Notes: a model not told the origin generated them from the letters alone. Positions 1-6,329 are shown, numbered from the stretch's first letter. The stretch is DNA of 43,130 bases from an uncultured Prevotella sp. (GCA_946404405.1 CAMJDL010000026.1:1-43130), one strand, 5' to 3'. Translations and numbers: made by a program.

Positions 1-68
1 TCTCTATTTGATGAAATGTAAAACTTAACGCGATTTTATCGCACCAGTACTATTTCGAAAAGTTTTCG

Positions 69-77
69 AACCTTTGC
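69..77 (+). promoter_or_regulatory. Bacteroidetes -7-like box before the TPR lipoprotein gene
   Basis: The sequence AACCTTTGC fits the Bacteroidetes sigma-ABfr -7 element TAnnTTTGC except for the first base. It ends only three bases before the ATG, so the transcript would be leaderless or nearly so. The assignment is inferred from the motif alone. Confidence 0.4.
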
Positions 78-80
78 ACC

Positions 81-761
81 ATGAAACATTTGTTAACCTT
101 CATCATGCTATTGCTGGTACTAACTTGCTGCACCACTGAGACTGACCGCAATCGTATGCGGGCAGGTCTCGATAGTATCAACGTGCGTAACCGCAACGGC
201 CAGCCCTTCACGGTCAGTGATGTTCAGCCTTATGTCGAGTTCTTCGATGAGCACGGCACACCTAACGACCGTCTGTTGGCCCACTACCTGCTGGGCCTTG
301 CCTATTACGACCACGGCGAGGCCCCCATGGCCCTCCAGTGCTATCAGGATGCTGCCGACTGTGCCGATACCACCGCCGCCGACTGCGACTATGCTCAGTT
401 GGCTCGGGTGTATGGGCAGATGGCAAATGTATTCTATTATCAAGGACTATATCAAGAACAACTTCAGAAAACAATAATTTCTGTCAAATATGCATGGAAG
501 GGCAGAGACACGTTACTTGCCCTAAATAATTATGAGCAAATTATTCATGCGTATCGTATGCTGGGCCAATTTGATTCTGTCATTTATGTATGCCAACAGG
601 TTTCAACTCTGTATAGGAAATACGGATACAAGAGTTCTGCAGCGAGAGCTTTAGTGTCTGGGATGCGAACACTCATAAGCAATAAGGAATTTAATAAGGT
701 AAAGAATTACATAGATGTTAACTCGTTAATAGAATTTAAGTTTATAATTCCTATAAAATAA
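81..761 (+). CDS. Truncated TPR lipoprotein (3' end lost or replaced)
   Basis: Predicted 226-residue exported protein. A hydrophobic signal sequence (residues 3-15) ends in two cysteines at 16-17 that could serve as a lipidation site. Residues 50-205 form tetratricopeptide-like helical pairs (LLAHYLLGLAYYDHG; ALQCYQDAADCAD; RVYGQMANVFYYQG). TPR lipoproteins of this kind in Prevotella usually run past 500 residues with a membrane segment and coiled coil; here the reading frame ends after a short non-TPR tail (SLIEFKFIIPIK), so I read it as a 5' remnant. Codon use shifts from GC-rich to clearly AT-rich near position 425 and stays AT-rich through the next gene, suggesting a mosaic. The start is the first ATG, directly after the promoter box. 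A function in signalling or protein interaction is only inferred. Confidence 0.6.
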   Translation: MKHLLTFIMLLLVLTCCTTETDRNRMRAGLDSINVRNRNGQPFTVSDVQPYVEFFDEHGTPNDRLLAHYLLGLAYYDHGEAPMALQCYQDAADCADTTAADCDYAQLARVYGQMANVFYYQGLYQEQLQKTIISVKYAWKGRDTLLALNNYEQIIHAYRMLGQFDSVIYVCQQVSTLYRKYGYKSSAARALVSGMRTLISNKEFNKVKNYIDVNSLIEFKFIIPIK

Positions 762-796
762 TTAATAGATTAGTTCTAAAACGTAAATTAGATGAA

Positions 797-1456
797 ATGG
801 GAGTCAATGAAAATGATTACTCATTGTACGGCAGTTTAGACTGGAATAAAATCATTTTGTATGAAAATTATTCTAATTGGGAGGTTTTTTATCTGAGTGA
901 AAGAGGTACACGAGATAATTACCATGTATTTCATTCGGAAGAAGAAGCATGCCAGTATATTTTCAATGAGTTCCAAAAAACATTAAAGATTCACTCAACA
1001 ACTCCCAAACTTCTGGAATCTAAAAGGACCGCAATGGATTTGTTGATGAAGAATGGTTATGTAGAGACACTATCGAATATTACAGATAAAGTATTGTTTT
1101 CAGAGGTATGTAGTTGGTCCTTTTTAGCATTTATAGGCTATTGTATTGAAATCCCAAAAGTGAAGAATAAAAATGAATTGTTTTCGCAATTAGCAAATAA
1201 GTTATGTCTTCGTAATTTCAAATACAGTTGGGATGATTTGATGGCATGTTTTCAAGATTTCAGTTGGATTGATGATACGGATATCTATATTATTCATCTT
1301 GATTTAAGTTGTTTGTCACCTCAAGATTTAAACAACTATTATGAGATAATAAATGATACAATACACTTTTGGGATGAGAAGAAAAATCATAAAGTCTATT
1401 TTATTTTTTCAAAGGATGAAAAAGATAGGTTTTGTCAAAGAATCACGAGGTCCTGA
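797..1456 (+). CDS. Orphan two-domain immunity-like protein with barstar-like C-terminal domain
   Basis: 219 residues, markedly AT-rich. The N-terminal part (residues 1-60) shows the pattern W-x-VFY-x-SERG ... F-x-SEEEAC-x-YI, which resembles small immunity proteins from polymorphic-toxin loci. The C-terminal part (about 125-212) follows the barstar layout: a helix with LFSQLANKL, then WDDLMACFQDF, a beta strand IYIIHLDL, a helix YYEIINDTIHFWDE and a final strand KVYFIF. Barstar-type proteins bind and block ribonucleases. The frame stays open upstream to 740, and the upstream codons continue a plausible helix (INRLVLKRKLDE), so the original start may have been lost when the upstream sequence was rearranged. 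No toxin gene is adjacent. The immunity role is inferred from sequence pattern only; 'hypothetical protein' is the cautious alternative. Confidence 0.5.
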   Translation: MGVNENDYSLYGSLDWNKIILYENYSNWEVFYLSERGTRDNYHVFHSEEEACQYIFNEFQKTLKIHSTTPKLLESKRTAMDLLMKNGYVETLSNITDKVLFSEVCSWSFLAFIGYCIEIPKVKNKNELFSQLANKLCLRNFKYSWDDLMACFQDFSWIDDTDIYIIHLDLSCLSPQDLNNYYEIINDTIHFWDEKKNHKVYFIFSKDEKDRFCQRITRS

Positions 1457-1521
1457 GAACAATTGGGGATCACGGGGTCGGTTTTAATGATCATTTTTGG
1501 CTCACCAGTAAATTCCTGTGT

Positions 1522-2430
1522 TTACCCGTATATCATTGATAACCTGTAGAGGAAGAAGTCCACATCGATTACACCTCTGAGCTGTGCACGGAATTGCTTG
1601 ATCTTCGAGTTTAGGGATTCAGCTGAAGCATTGGTTGCACGATTGAGGAAATAGTTGAGTACTTCGTCTTCTCTGTCACGGATTGTGTCAGCAGCGGTAT
1701 TGAATGCATCGTTACCAAAGGCTCTTACCTTCTCATACCACTTCTGTATGCTTTCGTATCCGCTTATCCACGTGGCTCTTGGATTACTGAAAATCATCCT
1801 CAGGGAATGTACGATGGAATATGCTTCTTCAAGGTCTGGATATCGCTCGAATACGAGTTTGATGCGTTCCTTCTGTGTGGCAGTCCATTTGTCACCAGAG
1901 ACCATCAGGGAGTATCTGCAACGGGCAAGCAGCTCAGGTTCGGTATCGCCATTAGAAAGACGTTCTGGCACGAATGCCTTGTTCTTGCGTATAGGTTTTC
2001 TACCACGCCTGTCCTTCTTGTTCTTCTTGCGTCGTTTAAGGCTCTTCTCATACTTCTCTATGAGTTCCTCCTTGAATTGCTTGCGCTGCTCGTTCTGTGC
2101 TTTTTGCGCTTCCTTCTTATGCTTCAGACGCAGTTCCTGCATCGCATCCGACACAAGCTGCTGCATATGGAAACGATCGAGTGTAATATCTGCATATGGG
2201 AAGCATTGCAGCACTATCTGATGCATGCCCTCGGAGAAGTCCATCGTTACTTCTCGTACCTTGGAGCGCAGATACCAGTGAATCTTCATCAGCGCATCTG
2301 CGACATCCTCCACCCGGGTGCCGCTGACGATGGCTACAAGGGCACCCTTGCGACCATGAGCGTCCTTGTTGGAGATGATGGTATAGAGGTCACCATTAGA
2401 GAGGGCTGTCTCGTCAATGCTGAGGTTGTG
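1522..2430 (-). pseudogene. ISL3-family transposase, 5'-truncated remnant
   Basis: The readable frame covers the DDE catalytic half of an ISL3-type transposase. It has the first Asp in LSIDETAL, the second in ITLDRFHMQQLV, a long basic helical insert (KSLKRRKKNKKDRRGRK) and the final Glu in NASAESLNSKIKQFRAQLRG, with stop TAA at 1522. The zinc-finger/HTH N-terminus that ISL3 enzymes need for end binding is missing. Homologous-looking sequence begins at His-Asn-Leu-Ser, coded from 2430 downward, and the next base starts a REP-like palindrome, so the gene is broken exactly at the edge of the neighbouring RAYT module. An ATG at 2469 could extend the frame through the REP half-site, but those 13 residues are not transposase. 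The element's 3' terminus is probably near 1460, where GATCACGGGGTCGGTTTT lies; no matching left end was found. Confidence 0.75.
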
Positions 2431-2458
2431 TGGGTCATGGGGACAGGCACTTGACCCA
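2431..2458. repeat. REP half-site at the left edge of the RAYT module
   Basis: The segment contains GGGGACAGGCAC followed by TTGACCCA, the reverse complement of the right half of the full REP at 3319-3376 with one mismatch. TGGGTCA (2431-2437) and TGACCCA (2452-2458) can pair across a 14-base loop. It forms the exact boundary with the truncated ISL3 transposase. Confidence 0.6.
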
Positions 2459-2519
2459 CTTGTGCACAATAAAGGGCATGAAGTTCCGTTATTAATAAGA
2501 GACCATCTAATAATGTGCT

Positions 2520-3341
2520 ATGCCAAGACAATCCAGAGAACATAGTGGGACCGGTATTTATCATGTGATGCTACGTGGTATTAATCGTCAAGACATTTTT
2601 GAGGATGATGAAGACTATGTGATGTTCATCAGGATTCTTTCTGGTTTATCATCCCGTCCTTCAAATGATTTGATGTCAACCATATGTACCTGTCACATCT
2701 ATGCCTATTGCTTGATGCCCAATCATGTTCACCTTCTGTTACGAGAAAAAGAATGGGAACTGAAGGATATAATGAAATCAATTGCTTCAAGCTATGTATT
2801 CTATTTCAATAAGAAATATGGCCGTATCGGGCATCTATTTCAGGACAGATTTAAGAGTGAGCCATGTGATGATATGCAGTATTTCTTTACGCTGTTCCGG
2901 TATATTCATCAGAATCCTGTAAAAGCAGGTCTTGTTACGGATGCAGAAGATTATAAGTATAGCAGCTGGAGTAATGACTATTTGGGATTATCTTCTATTC
3001 GACTCTGTCAGATACAGCCTGTTTTACGTCGGTCGTCATTTGAGGCGCTTCAAGACCTGATAAGCATTCCTTTGCCTGACGATGTTGAGTGCCTTGATAT
3101 GCAGAGTGAAAGAGTGGTAGTTGCTGATGAAGTAGTGAGAGAAAAGATTTTGCAAGTAAGCGGTGTTGCTAGTATAACTGCATTTCAGTCGTTAGACAAG
3201 AACATCCAGAAGCAAATCGTTGCTATGGTGATGCAGGACTTGCATGCAGGTCCTCGTCAGATGTCGAGAGTCTCTGGCCTCAGTTATAGTGTTATTCAGC
3301 GATTGAGTGGGTCTTACGGGTCATGGGGACAGGACCGCTGA
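2520..3341 (+). CDS. REP-associated tyrosine transposase (RAYT, Y1/IS200-like TnpA_REP)
   Basis: 273 residues. RAYTs are single-strand-specific HUH endonucleases that bind and cut REP hairpins. The N-terminus has the RAYT hallmark GIYHVMLRGINRQDIFEDDED, followed by the HUH-type motif MPNHVHLLLRE (about residues 66-76), and then the region KYGRIGHLFQDRFKSEP with IHQNPVKAGLV, typical of the catalytic-tyrosine part of the family. A C-terminal helical region (about 195-265) probably recognises DNA. The start ATG follows a short non-coding stretch after the left REP half-site. The stop TGA lies inside the right REP hairpin, so the last residues (GQDR) are REP-encoded. The gene looks intact and sits between REP sequences as a REPtron-like unit. 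Family assignment is firm; present activity is unknown. Confidence 0.9.
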   Translation: MPRQSREHSGTGIYHVMLRGINRQDIFEDDEDYVMFIRILSGLSSRPSNDLMSTICTCHIYAYCLMPNHVHLLLREKEWELKDIMKSIASSYVFYFNKKYGRIGHLFQDRFKSEPCDDMQYFFTLFRYIHQNPVKAGLVTDAEDYKYSSWSNDYLGLSSIRLCQIQPVLRRSSFEALQDLISIPLPDDVECLDMQSERVVVADEVVREKILQVSGVASITAFQSLDKNIQKQIVAMVMQDLHAGPRQMSRVSGLSYSVIQRLSGSYGSWGQDR

Positions 3342-3376
3342 CCCAATACTGGGTCATGTGCCTGTCCCCAAGATCC
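3319..3376. repeat. REP hairpin, copy 1 (right of RAYT)
   Basis: A stem-loop. The outer stem is GGGGACAGG (3325-3333) with CCTGTCCCC (3361-3369), the internal loop is ACCGC/TGTG, and the inner stem is TGACCCA (3339-3345) with TGGGTCA (3350-3356) around the loop ATAC. The inner-stem TGA is the transposase stop codon. A nearly identical copy lies at 6104-6162. A further partial CGTGTCCCCAAGATCCC follows directly, as if a half-unit were repeated. Confidence 0.8.
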
Positions 3377-3397
3377 GTGTCCCCAAGATCCCAATTA

Positions 3398-3630
3398 CCC
3401 TCCCTTCCTCCCGTCAGGGGTCTCAACCCCTTATGTACAGGGCGTTTGACGGACGGGAGGGAGAACGAATGTCCCTCCCGTTACCCTCCCATTTTGGGTC
3501 CTTTTTTTTGATGACGGGAGTGGCCGAAGAAGAAAACGGGAGGGAGACGGGAGGGAAAACAAACATCCCTCCCGTGTCCTCAGCCCTTTGTACATCGACA
3601 TTTGAACTATGCGACGGGAGGAAGGGAGGG
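3398..3630. mobile_element. 233-bp MITE-like inverted-repeat element
   Basis: The two ends are a perfect 18-bp inverted repeat: CCCTCCCTTCCTCCCGTC at 3398-3415 and its reverse complement at 3613-3630. The match extends imperfectly over arms of about 65 bp (for example ATGTACAGGGC on the left against GCCCTTTGTACAT on the right). Each arm carries its own perfect 10-bp hairpin with a 9-base loop: ACGGGAGGGA/TCCCTCCCGT at 3453-3481 and again at 3547-3575. It codes for nothing recognisable. The form fits a non-autonomous palindromic element or a BIME-like pair of repeats; mobility is inferred from shape, and I see no clear target duplication. Confidence 0.6.
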
Positions 3631-3791
3631 ACATTTTCGAGTCAACGTTTTTCAGGCAATGACGGGTATGGCCCCGCATCGGTCACGGGTATTCAGTTTA
3701 CCTACTTCTAACTTTCAGTCCGACGCCTGCGGACTCTTAGTTCTTTGACCTAAAGGTGCAAAGTGTGGCGTTGCAATCGTTGGGACGGACT
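3631..3791. other. Gene-poor spacer between the MITE-like element and the 22-bp repeats
   Basis: No supported coding sequence was found. It contains short palindromic stretches such as GTCCGACGCCTGCGGACT near 3719 and otherwise anonymous sequence. Together with the REP, MITE-like and hairpin repeats around it, this explains the 715-bp gap between the RAYT and HigB genes. Confidence 0.4.
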
Positions 3792-3852
3792 AAACCCTAA
3801 GGCTTCGTGCTTTGAACCCTAAGGCTTCGTTGGCTGAACCCTAAGGCTTCAT
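3791..3852. repeat. Three tandem ~22-bp repeats (AACCCTAAGGCTTCGT core)
   Basis: The core AACCCTAAGGCTTCGT occurs at 3793, 3815 and (ending CAT) 3837, a 22-bp period. The intervening bases vary (GCTTTG, TGGCTG). With only three units, variable spacers and no cas genes, it does not fit a CRISPR array. Confidence 0.7.
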
Positions 3853-3880
3853 CAATCGCGCTCACAGGTTTTTGAATCAA

Positions 3881-3962
3881 TCAAGGGGACAGGTTTTTGA
3901 TTGAACCCTGAACAACATGAAATCAATAGGGAGTCAGCCACAACGGTTGGCTCCCCGTTATT
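3881..3962. repeat. Cassette-bracketing hairpin repeat, copy A
   Basis: An approximately 80-bp repeat. It starts with TCAAGGGGACAGG, continues TTTTTGATTGAA(C/T)CCTGAA and ends in a strong hairpin: GGGAGTCAGCC and GGTTGGCTCCC around the loop ACAAC. Copies B (4686) and C (6019) share the same order of blocks. The GGGGACAGG at its left edge equals the outer stem of the REP hairpins here. A partial unit ACAGGTTTTTGAA lies just upstream at 3864-3876. It precedes the HigBA cassette. Confidence 0.8.
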
Positions 3963-3996
3963 TAGCCATTGTCTGTCCTTGATACCTTAAAAATTC

Positions 3997-4013
3997 TTCA
4001 CTAAATTTGTGAA
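3997..4013. promoter_or_regulatory. Probable HigA operator over the higBA -33 element
   Basis: The palindrome TTCACTAAATTTGTGAA has 7 of 8 arm pairs matching. It covers the TTG (4007-4009) lying 20 bp upstream of the -7 box. Type II antitoxins of the HigA family usually repress their own promoter through such a site, so autoregulation is the likely role; this is inference from position and symmetry. Confidence 0.45.
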
Positions 4014-4029
4014 TTACAGGAAAAAGTAT

Positions 4030-4038
4030 TATCTTTGC
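4030..4038 (+). promoter_or_regulatory. -7 box of the higBA promoter
   Basis: TATCTTTGC is an exact match to TAnnTTTGC, with a TTG 20 bp upstream. The ATG follows 17 bases after the box. Confidence 0.7.
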
Positions 4039-4055
4039 ACCCAAATCAGTAAGTG

Positions 4056-4364
4056 ATGTACATCGAATACGAAAAAGACTATCTTGAAGAACTATACAAC
4101 AACGGGAAGTGTAAAAACAAGAAATACCGTTTTCAGAAGCCTGTCGTTGTCAAATACCAAAAGCGTATAGATACGCTGATGGCAGCTACACGTATCGAGG
4201 ATCTTTTTGTGTTCAATTCCCTCAATTTCGAGGCACTTGAGAACGGCTACTATTCGATAAGGATAGATTATCATTATCGTCTTGAGTTTAGAATTAGAGA
4301 AGAGGGTACGGAGAAAGTCATTACGATTTGTACAGTTACAGATATTACGAACCACTATCAATAG
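4056..4364 (+). CDS. higB: HigB-type toxin of a type II toxin-antitoxin system (RelE/ParE superfamily)
   Basis: 102 residues from the ATG; a GTG one codon earlier is possible. The protein has the HigB order of elements: an early strand/helix with LEELYNNGKCKNKKYRF, the central PVVVKYQKRIDTLMAATRIEDLF, and then the strands FEALENGYYSIRIDYHYRLEFRI that form the RNase-like core and contain conserved Arg. HigB toxins cleave mRNA on the ribosome and are neutralised by HigA. Toxin-first order, with the antitoxin 12 bp downstream, is typical for this family. The pair has its own promoter and palindromic operator and lies between hairpin repeats A and B, as a cassette. Confidence in the family is good; activity is untested. 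Confidence 0.85.
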   Translation: MYIEYEKDYLEELYNNGKCKNKKYRFQKPVVVKYQKRIDTLMAATRIEDLFVFNSLNFEALENGYYSIRIDYHYRLEFRIREEGTEKVITICTVTDITNHYQ

Positions 4365-4376
4365 GAGGACGATACA

Positions 4377-4676
4377 ATGAACAGAATTACGACACATCCA
4401 GGCGATGTATTGAAAGAGGAGTTGGAATCTCGGGGTATATCTCAGAAAAAATTCTCTGAGGTGCTGAATGTACCCTATACGCAATTAAACGAAATTCTAA
4501 ACGGTAAACGACCTGTGACAACAGATTTTGCGTTGATGATGGAGGCGGCTCTTGGCATCAATCCTGAACTTCTTATCAATATGCAGTCGCGCTATAACAT
4601 GTCTGTTGCAAGGCAAAAGAAACCTCTTCTGGCAAAGCTGTTTGATATCAAAAGAGCTTGTGCAGCTATCTTTTAG
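4377..4676 (+). CDS. higA: HigA-type antitoxin, XRE-family HTH
   Basis: 99 residues. The N-terminus HPGDVLKEELESRGISQKKFSEVLNVPYTQLNEILNGKRPVT (about 7-50) is the HigA helix-turn-helix, which binds both DNA and the toxin. The C-terminal helices (GINPELLINMQSRYNM) form the dimer region. An unusually strong Shine-Dalgarno sequence AGGAGG lies 8-9 bases before the ATG, consistent with making more antitoxin than toxin. The gene ends 10 bp before hairpin repeat B. It likely represses its own operon via the palindrome at 3997-4013. Confidence 0.85.
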   Translation: MNRITTHPGDVLKEELESRGISQKKFSEVLNVPYTQLNEILNGKRPVTTDFALMMEAALGINPELLINMQSRYNMSVARQKKPLLAKLFDIKRACAAIF

Positions 4677-4685
4677 GTCAAACAG

Positions 4686-4767
4686 TCAAGGTGAGAGGTT
4701 TTTGATTGAATCCTGAACAACCTGAAATCACCAGGGAGCCAGCCACAACGGTTGGCTTCCCGTTATT
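4686..4767. repeat. Cassette-bracketing hairpin repeat, copy B
   Basis: It has the same block order as copy A: AGGTTTTTGATTGAATCCTG, AACAACCTGAAATCA, then the hairpin GGGAGCCAGCC/GGTTGGCTTCC with loop ACAAC and CGTTAT. It separates the HigBA cassette from the ATPase cassette. There is no clear run of T after the stem, so it is not an ordinary terminator. Confidence 0.8.
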
Positions 4768-4818
4768 CGTTAAGAATTATGGAACTTTTTCTGGGGTAAG
4801 TCTCAAAAAAATGCAGTG

Positions 4819-4851
4819 GTACACAAAATTGTGGTCCACAAACTTGTGTAC
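4819..4851. promoter_or_regulatory. Double operator-like palindrome in the ATPase promoter
   Basis: A 33-bp inverted repeat with 14 of 16 arm pairs matching. It contains two direct copies of the palindromic 12-mer CACAA-NN-TTGTG, at 4822-4833 and 4837-4848, 15 bp apart. The second covers the TTG of the -33 element (4844-4846). This arrangement suggests cooperative binding of a dimeric repressor; no regulator is coded in the cassette itself. Confidence 0.5.
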
Positions 4852-4866
4852 TTCGTTAATTTTGTT

Positions 4867-4875
4867 TATATTTGC
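4867..4875 (+). promoter_or_regulatory. -7 box of the ATPase gene
   Basis: TATATTTGC matches TAnnTTTGC and has a TTG 20 bp upstream, inside the double palindrome. The ATG at 4902 follows 26 bases later. Confidence 0.65.
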
Positions 4876-4901
4876 AGCGAAATTGCGAAAAGACATATGA
4901 T

Positions 4902-6038
4902 ATGGAAAAGGCATTTGTATATGGCATGTCTGTCGAAGGTGATAACTTCACAGATAGGGTGAATGAAACTAAACGTCTGAAAATGGATTTCGAGAATGGC
5001 ATCAATGTCATCCTTGTGTCTCCTCGTCGAATCGGCAAAAGTTCTATTGTCCGGAAAGTGATGAATGAAATCACAGATCCGAATATAAAGATTGTGTTTA
5101 TCGACATCTATGATTGTCGGAATGAATATGATTTCTATAACCGTTTTGCCTCTGAATTGTTGAAACAGACAGCATCCAAGGCAGAACAAGTCATAGACTA
5201 CATCAAGCGATTCTTAGTCAGGCTGACTCCCAAAATCGCTTTTTCGCCAGAACCTACGTCTGAATATTCTCTCTCATTGGGTATCACCCCCCAAAACTAT
5301 GAGCCGGAAGAAATTCTTCAGTTACCTGAGAAGATAGGTATAGTTCAAGGCGTGCATATTGTGGTGTGCATCGATGAATTCCAACAGATTGGTGAGATGT
5401 CCGATTCGCTGACCATTCAGAAGCGCTTGCGTGGTATTTGGCAACATCAACGCAATGTGTCGTATTGCCTTTTCGGCAGTAAGAAGCACATGATGACCAA
5501 GTTATTTCTGAACCGCAAGATGCCATTCTATCAGTTTGGCGAGATGATGTATCTTGAAAAGATTCCTACAACTGACTGGGTGCCATTTATCTGTTCGAGG
5601 TTTGAGAGTCAGGGTAAGCAGATATCTGAAGAACTTGCCCTACGTATATGTGAGACAGTAGAGGGAAACTCCTCGTATGTTCAGCAACTGGCCTGGAATG
5701 TGTTGGCAGAGACGGAAAAGACTGCTACAGAAGAGGACTTCAATCGTGGTGTAAATGCCTTGTTGGCTCAATGCTCTGCCCTTTTCGAAGAACAGTTGAA
5801 GGGACTGACAAGTTTTCAGATGAACTTTCTGCGCGCTTTGTGCGATGGTGTAAGTTCTGACTTTGGAAGCAAAGCCATACTTGAGAAATATAACCTCGGC
5901 AGCAAGTCGAACATCTCACGCATCAAAACGGCACTACAAGATAAAGAGATGATAGACTTCGATAAGGACAGTGTCTATCTGGAAGATCCCGTTTTTAAAA
6001 TTTGGTTCAAACAGACAATCAAGGGTACAGGTTTTTGA
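4902..6038 (+). CDS. Archaeal-type (STAND-like) P-loop ATPase
   Basis: 378 residues from the ATG at 4902; a TTG start ten codons earlier would overlap the -7 box and is rejected. The N-terminal NTPase has the Walker A variant SPRRIGKSS (about residues 40-48) and Walker B with sensor in HIVVCIDEFQQIG (about 153-165). After it come helical-lid sequences (SSYVQQLAWNVL) and a C-terminal winged-helix-like region (LTSFQMNFLRALCDGV ... KSNISRIKTALQDKEMI ... DPVFKIWF). This is the layout of the PF01637-type ATPases, often lone mobile genes with unknown, possibly defensive or regulatory roles. The last residues (GTGF) and the stop codon are supplied by hairpin repeat C, so the cassette and repeat are physically fused. 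The biological role is not known. Confidence 0.75.
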   Translation: MEKAFVYGMSVEGDNFTDRVNETKRLKMDFENGINVILVSPRRIGKSSIVRKVMNEITDPNIKIVFIDIYDCRNEYDFYNRFASELLKQTASKAEQVIDYIKRFLVRLTPKIAFSPEPTSEYSLSLGITPQNYEPEEILQLPEKIGIVQGVHIVVCIDEFQQIGEMSDSLTIQKRLRGIWQHQRNVSYCLFGSKKHMMTKLFLNRKMPFYQFGEMMYLEKIPTTDWVPFICSRFESQGKQISEELALRICETVEGNSSYVQQLAWNVLAETEKTATEEDFNRGVNALLAQCSALFEEQLKGLTSFQMNFLRALCDGVSSDFGSKAILEKYNLGSKSNISRIKTALQDKEMIDFDKDSVYLEDPVFKIWFKQTIKGTGF

Positions 6039-6096
6039 TTGAATCCTGAACAACCTGAAATCAATAGGGAGCCAGCCACAACGGTTGGCTCCCCGG
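6019..6096. repeat. Cassette-bracketing hairpin repeat, copy C
   Basis: It begins TCAAGGGTACAGG inside the 3' end of the ATPase gene and supplies its stop codon in TTTTTGATTGAA. It ends with the hairpin GGGAGCCAGCC/GGTTGGCTCCC with loop ACAAC. A REP hairpin follows 8 bp later. The hairpin is best preserved here (one G-T pair). Confidence 0.8.
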
Positions 6097-6103
6097 CTAA
6101 TGC

Positions 6104-6162
6104 GGGTCTTGGGGACAGGACCGCTGACCCAATACTGGGTCATGTGCCTGTCCCCAAGACCC
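6104..6162. repeat. REP hairpin, copy 2
   Basis: Near-identical to the REP beside the RAYT, with an even longer outer stem: GGGTCTTGGGGACAGG (6104-6119) pairs perfectly with CCTGTCCCCAAGACCC (6147-6162). The inner stem TGACCCA/TGGGTCA has loop ATAC, and the same ACCGC/TGTG internal loop is present. A plausible product of the RAYT 2.8 kb upstream. Confidence 0.8.
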
Positions 6163-6265
6163 GAAGGAGCAAACGGTTGTTCTAAAGTAAGCAGACGGGG
6201 AGCACAAAGTAAGAGGAAAGGGTGCGAGACGCCTTTGCGCAGGGACTCCGAAGCCTTCTCGCAAC

Positions 6266-6329
6266 CTTTTGCGTATACGCAAAAGACCTTGCGAGCCTAC
6301 GCAAAAGACCGTGCGCCTATACGCAAAAG
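6266..6329. repeat. 22-bp-period repeats and a perfect 20-bp palindrome (TACGCAAAAG)
   Basis: TACGCAAAAG occurs at 6276, 6298 and 6320, exactly 22 bp apart, with the intervening bases alike (ACCTTGCGAGCC and ACCGTGCGCCTA). The first unit is also the right half of the perfect palindrome CTTTTGCGTATACGCAAAAG at 6266-6285. It lies in the 348-bp gap between the ATPase and pectinesterase genes; the rest of that gap is repeat C, the REP and about 100 bp of anonymous sequence. Confidence 0.7.

Noticed and set aside
1457..1521. Defined IS terminal inverted repeat of the ISL3 element
   Set aside because: GATCACGGGGTCGGTTTT is a candidate, but the other end of the element is missing, so an inverted match cannot be shown.
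3307..3711. Open frame of 134 codons across REP and MITE-like element
   Set aside because: It translates palindromic repeat DNA, resembles no protein and overlaps the RAYT 3' end.
3791..3852. Possible CRISPR array from three regularly spaced repeats
   Set aside because: Repeat core of only 16 bp, spacers of about 6 bp, no cas genes; it is a plain tandem repeat.
3945..3962. Repeat hairpins A-C as ordinary rho-independent terminators
   Set aside because: The stems are strong but are not followed by a T-run on either strand.
3881..6096. Integron attC sites as an explanation for repeats A-C
   Set aside because: No integron integrase is visible, and I could not identify the R/L box core sites (GTT ... 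AAC arrangement) with the expected symmetry.
6276..6329. Possible CRISPR-like array TACGCAAAAG
   Set aside because: 22-bp units with similar, not unique, intervening sequence; only three units.
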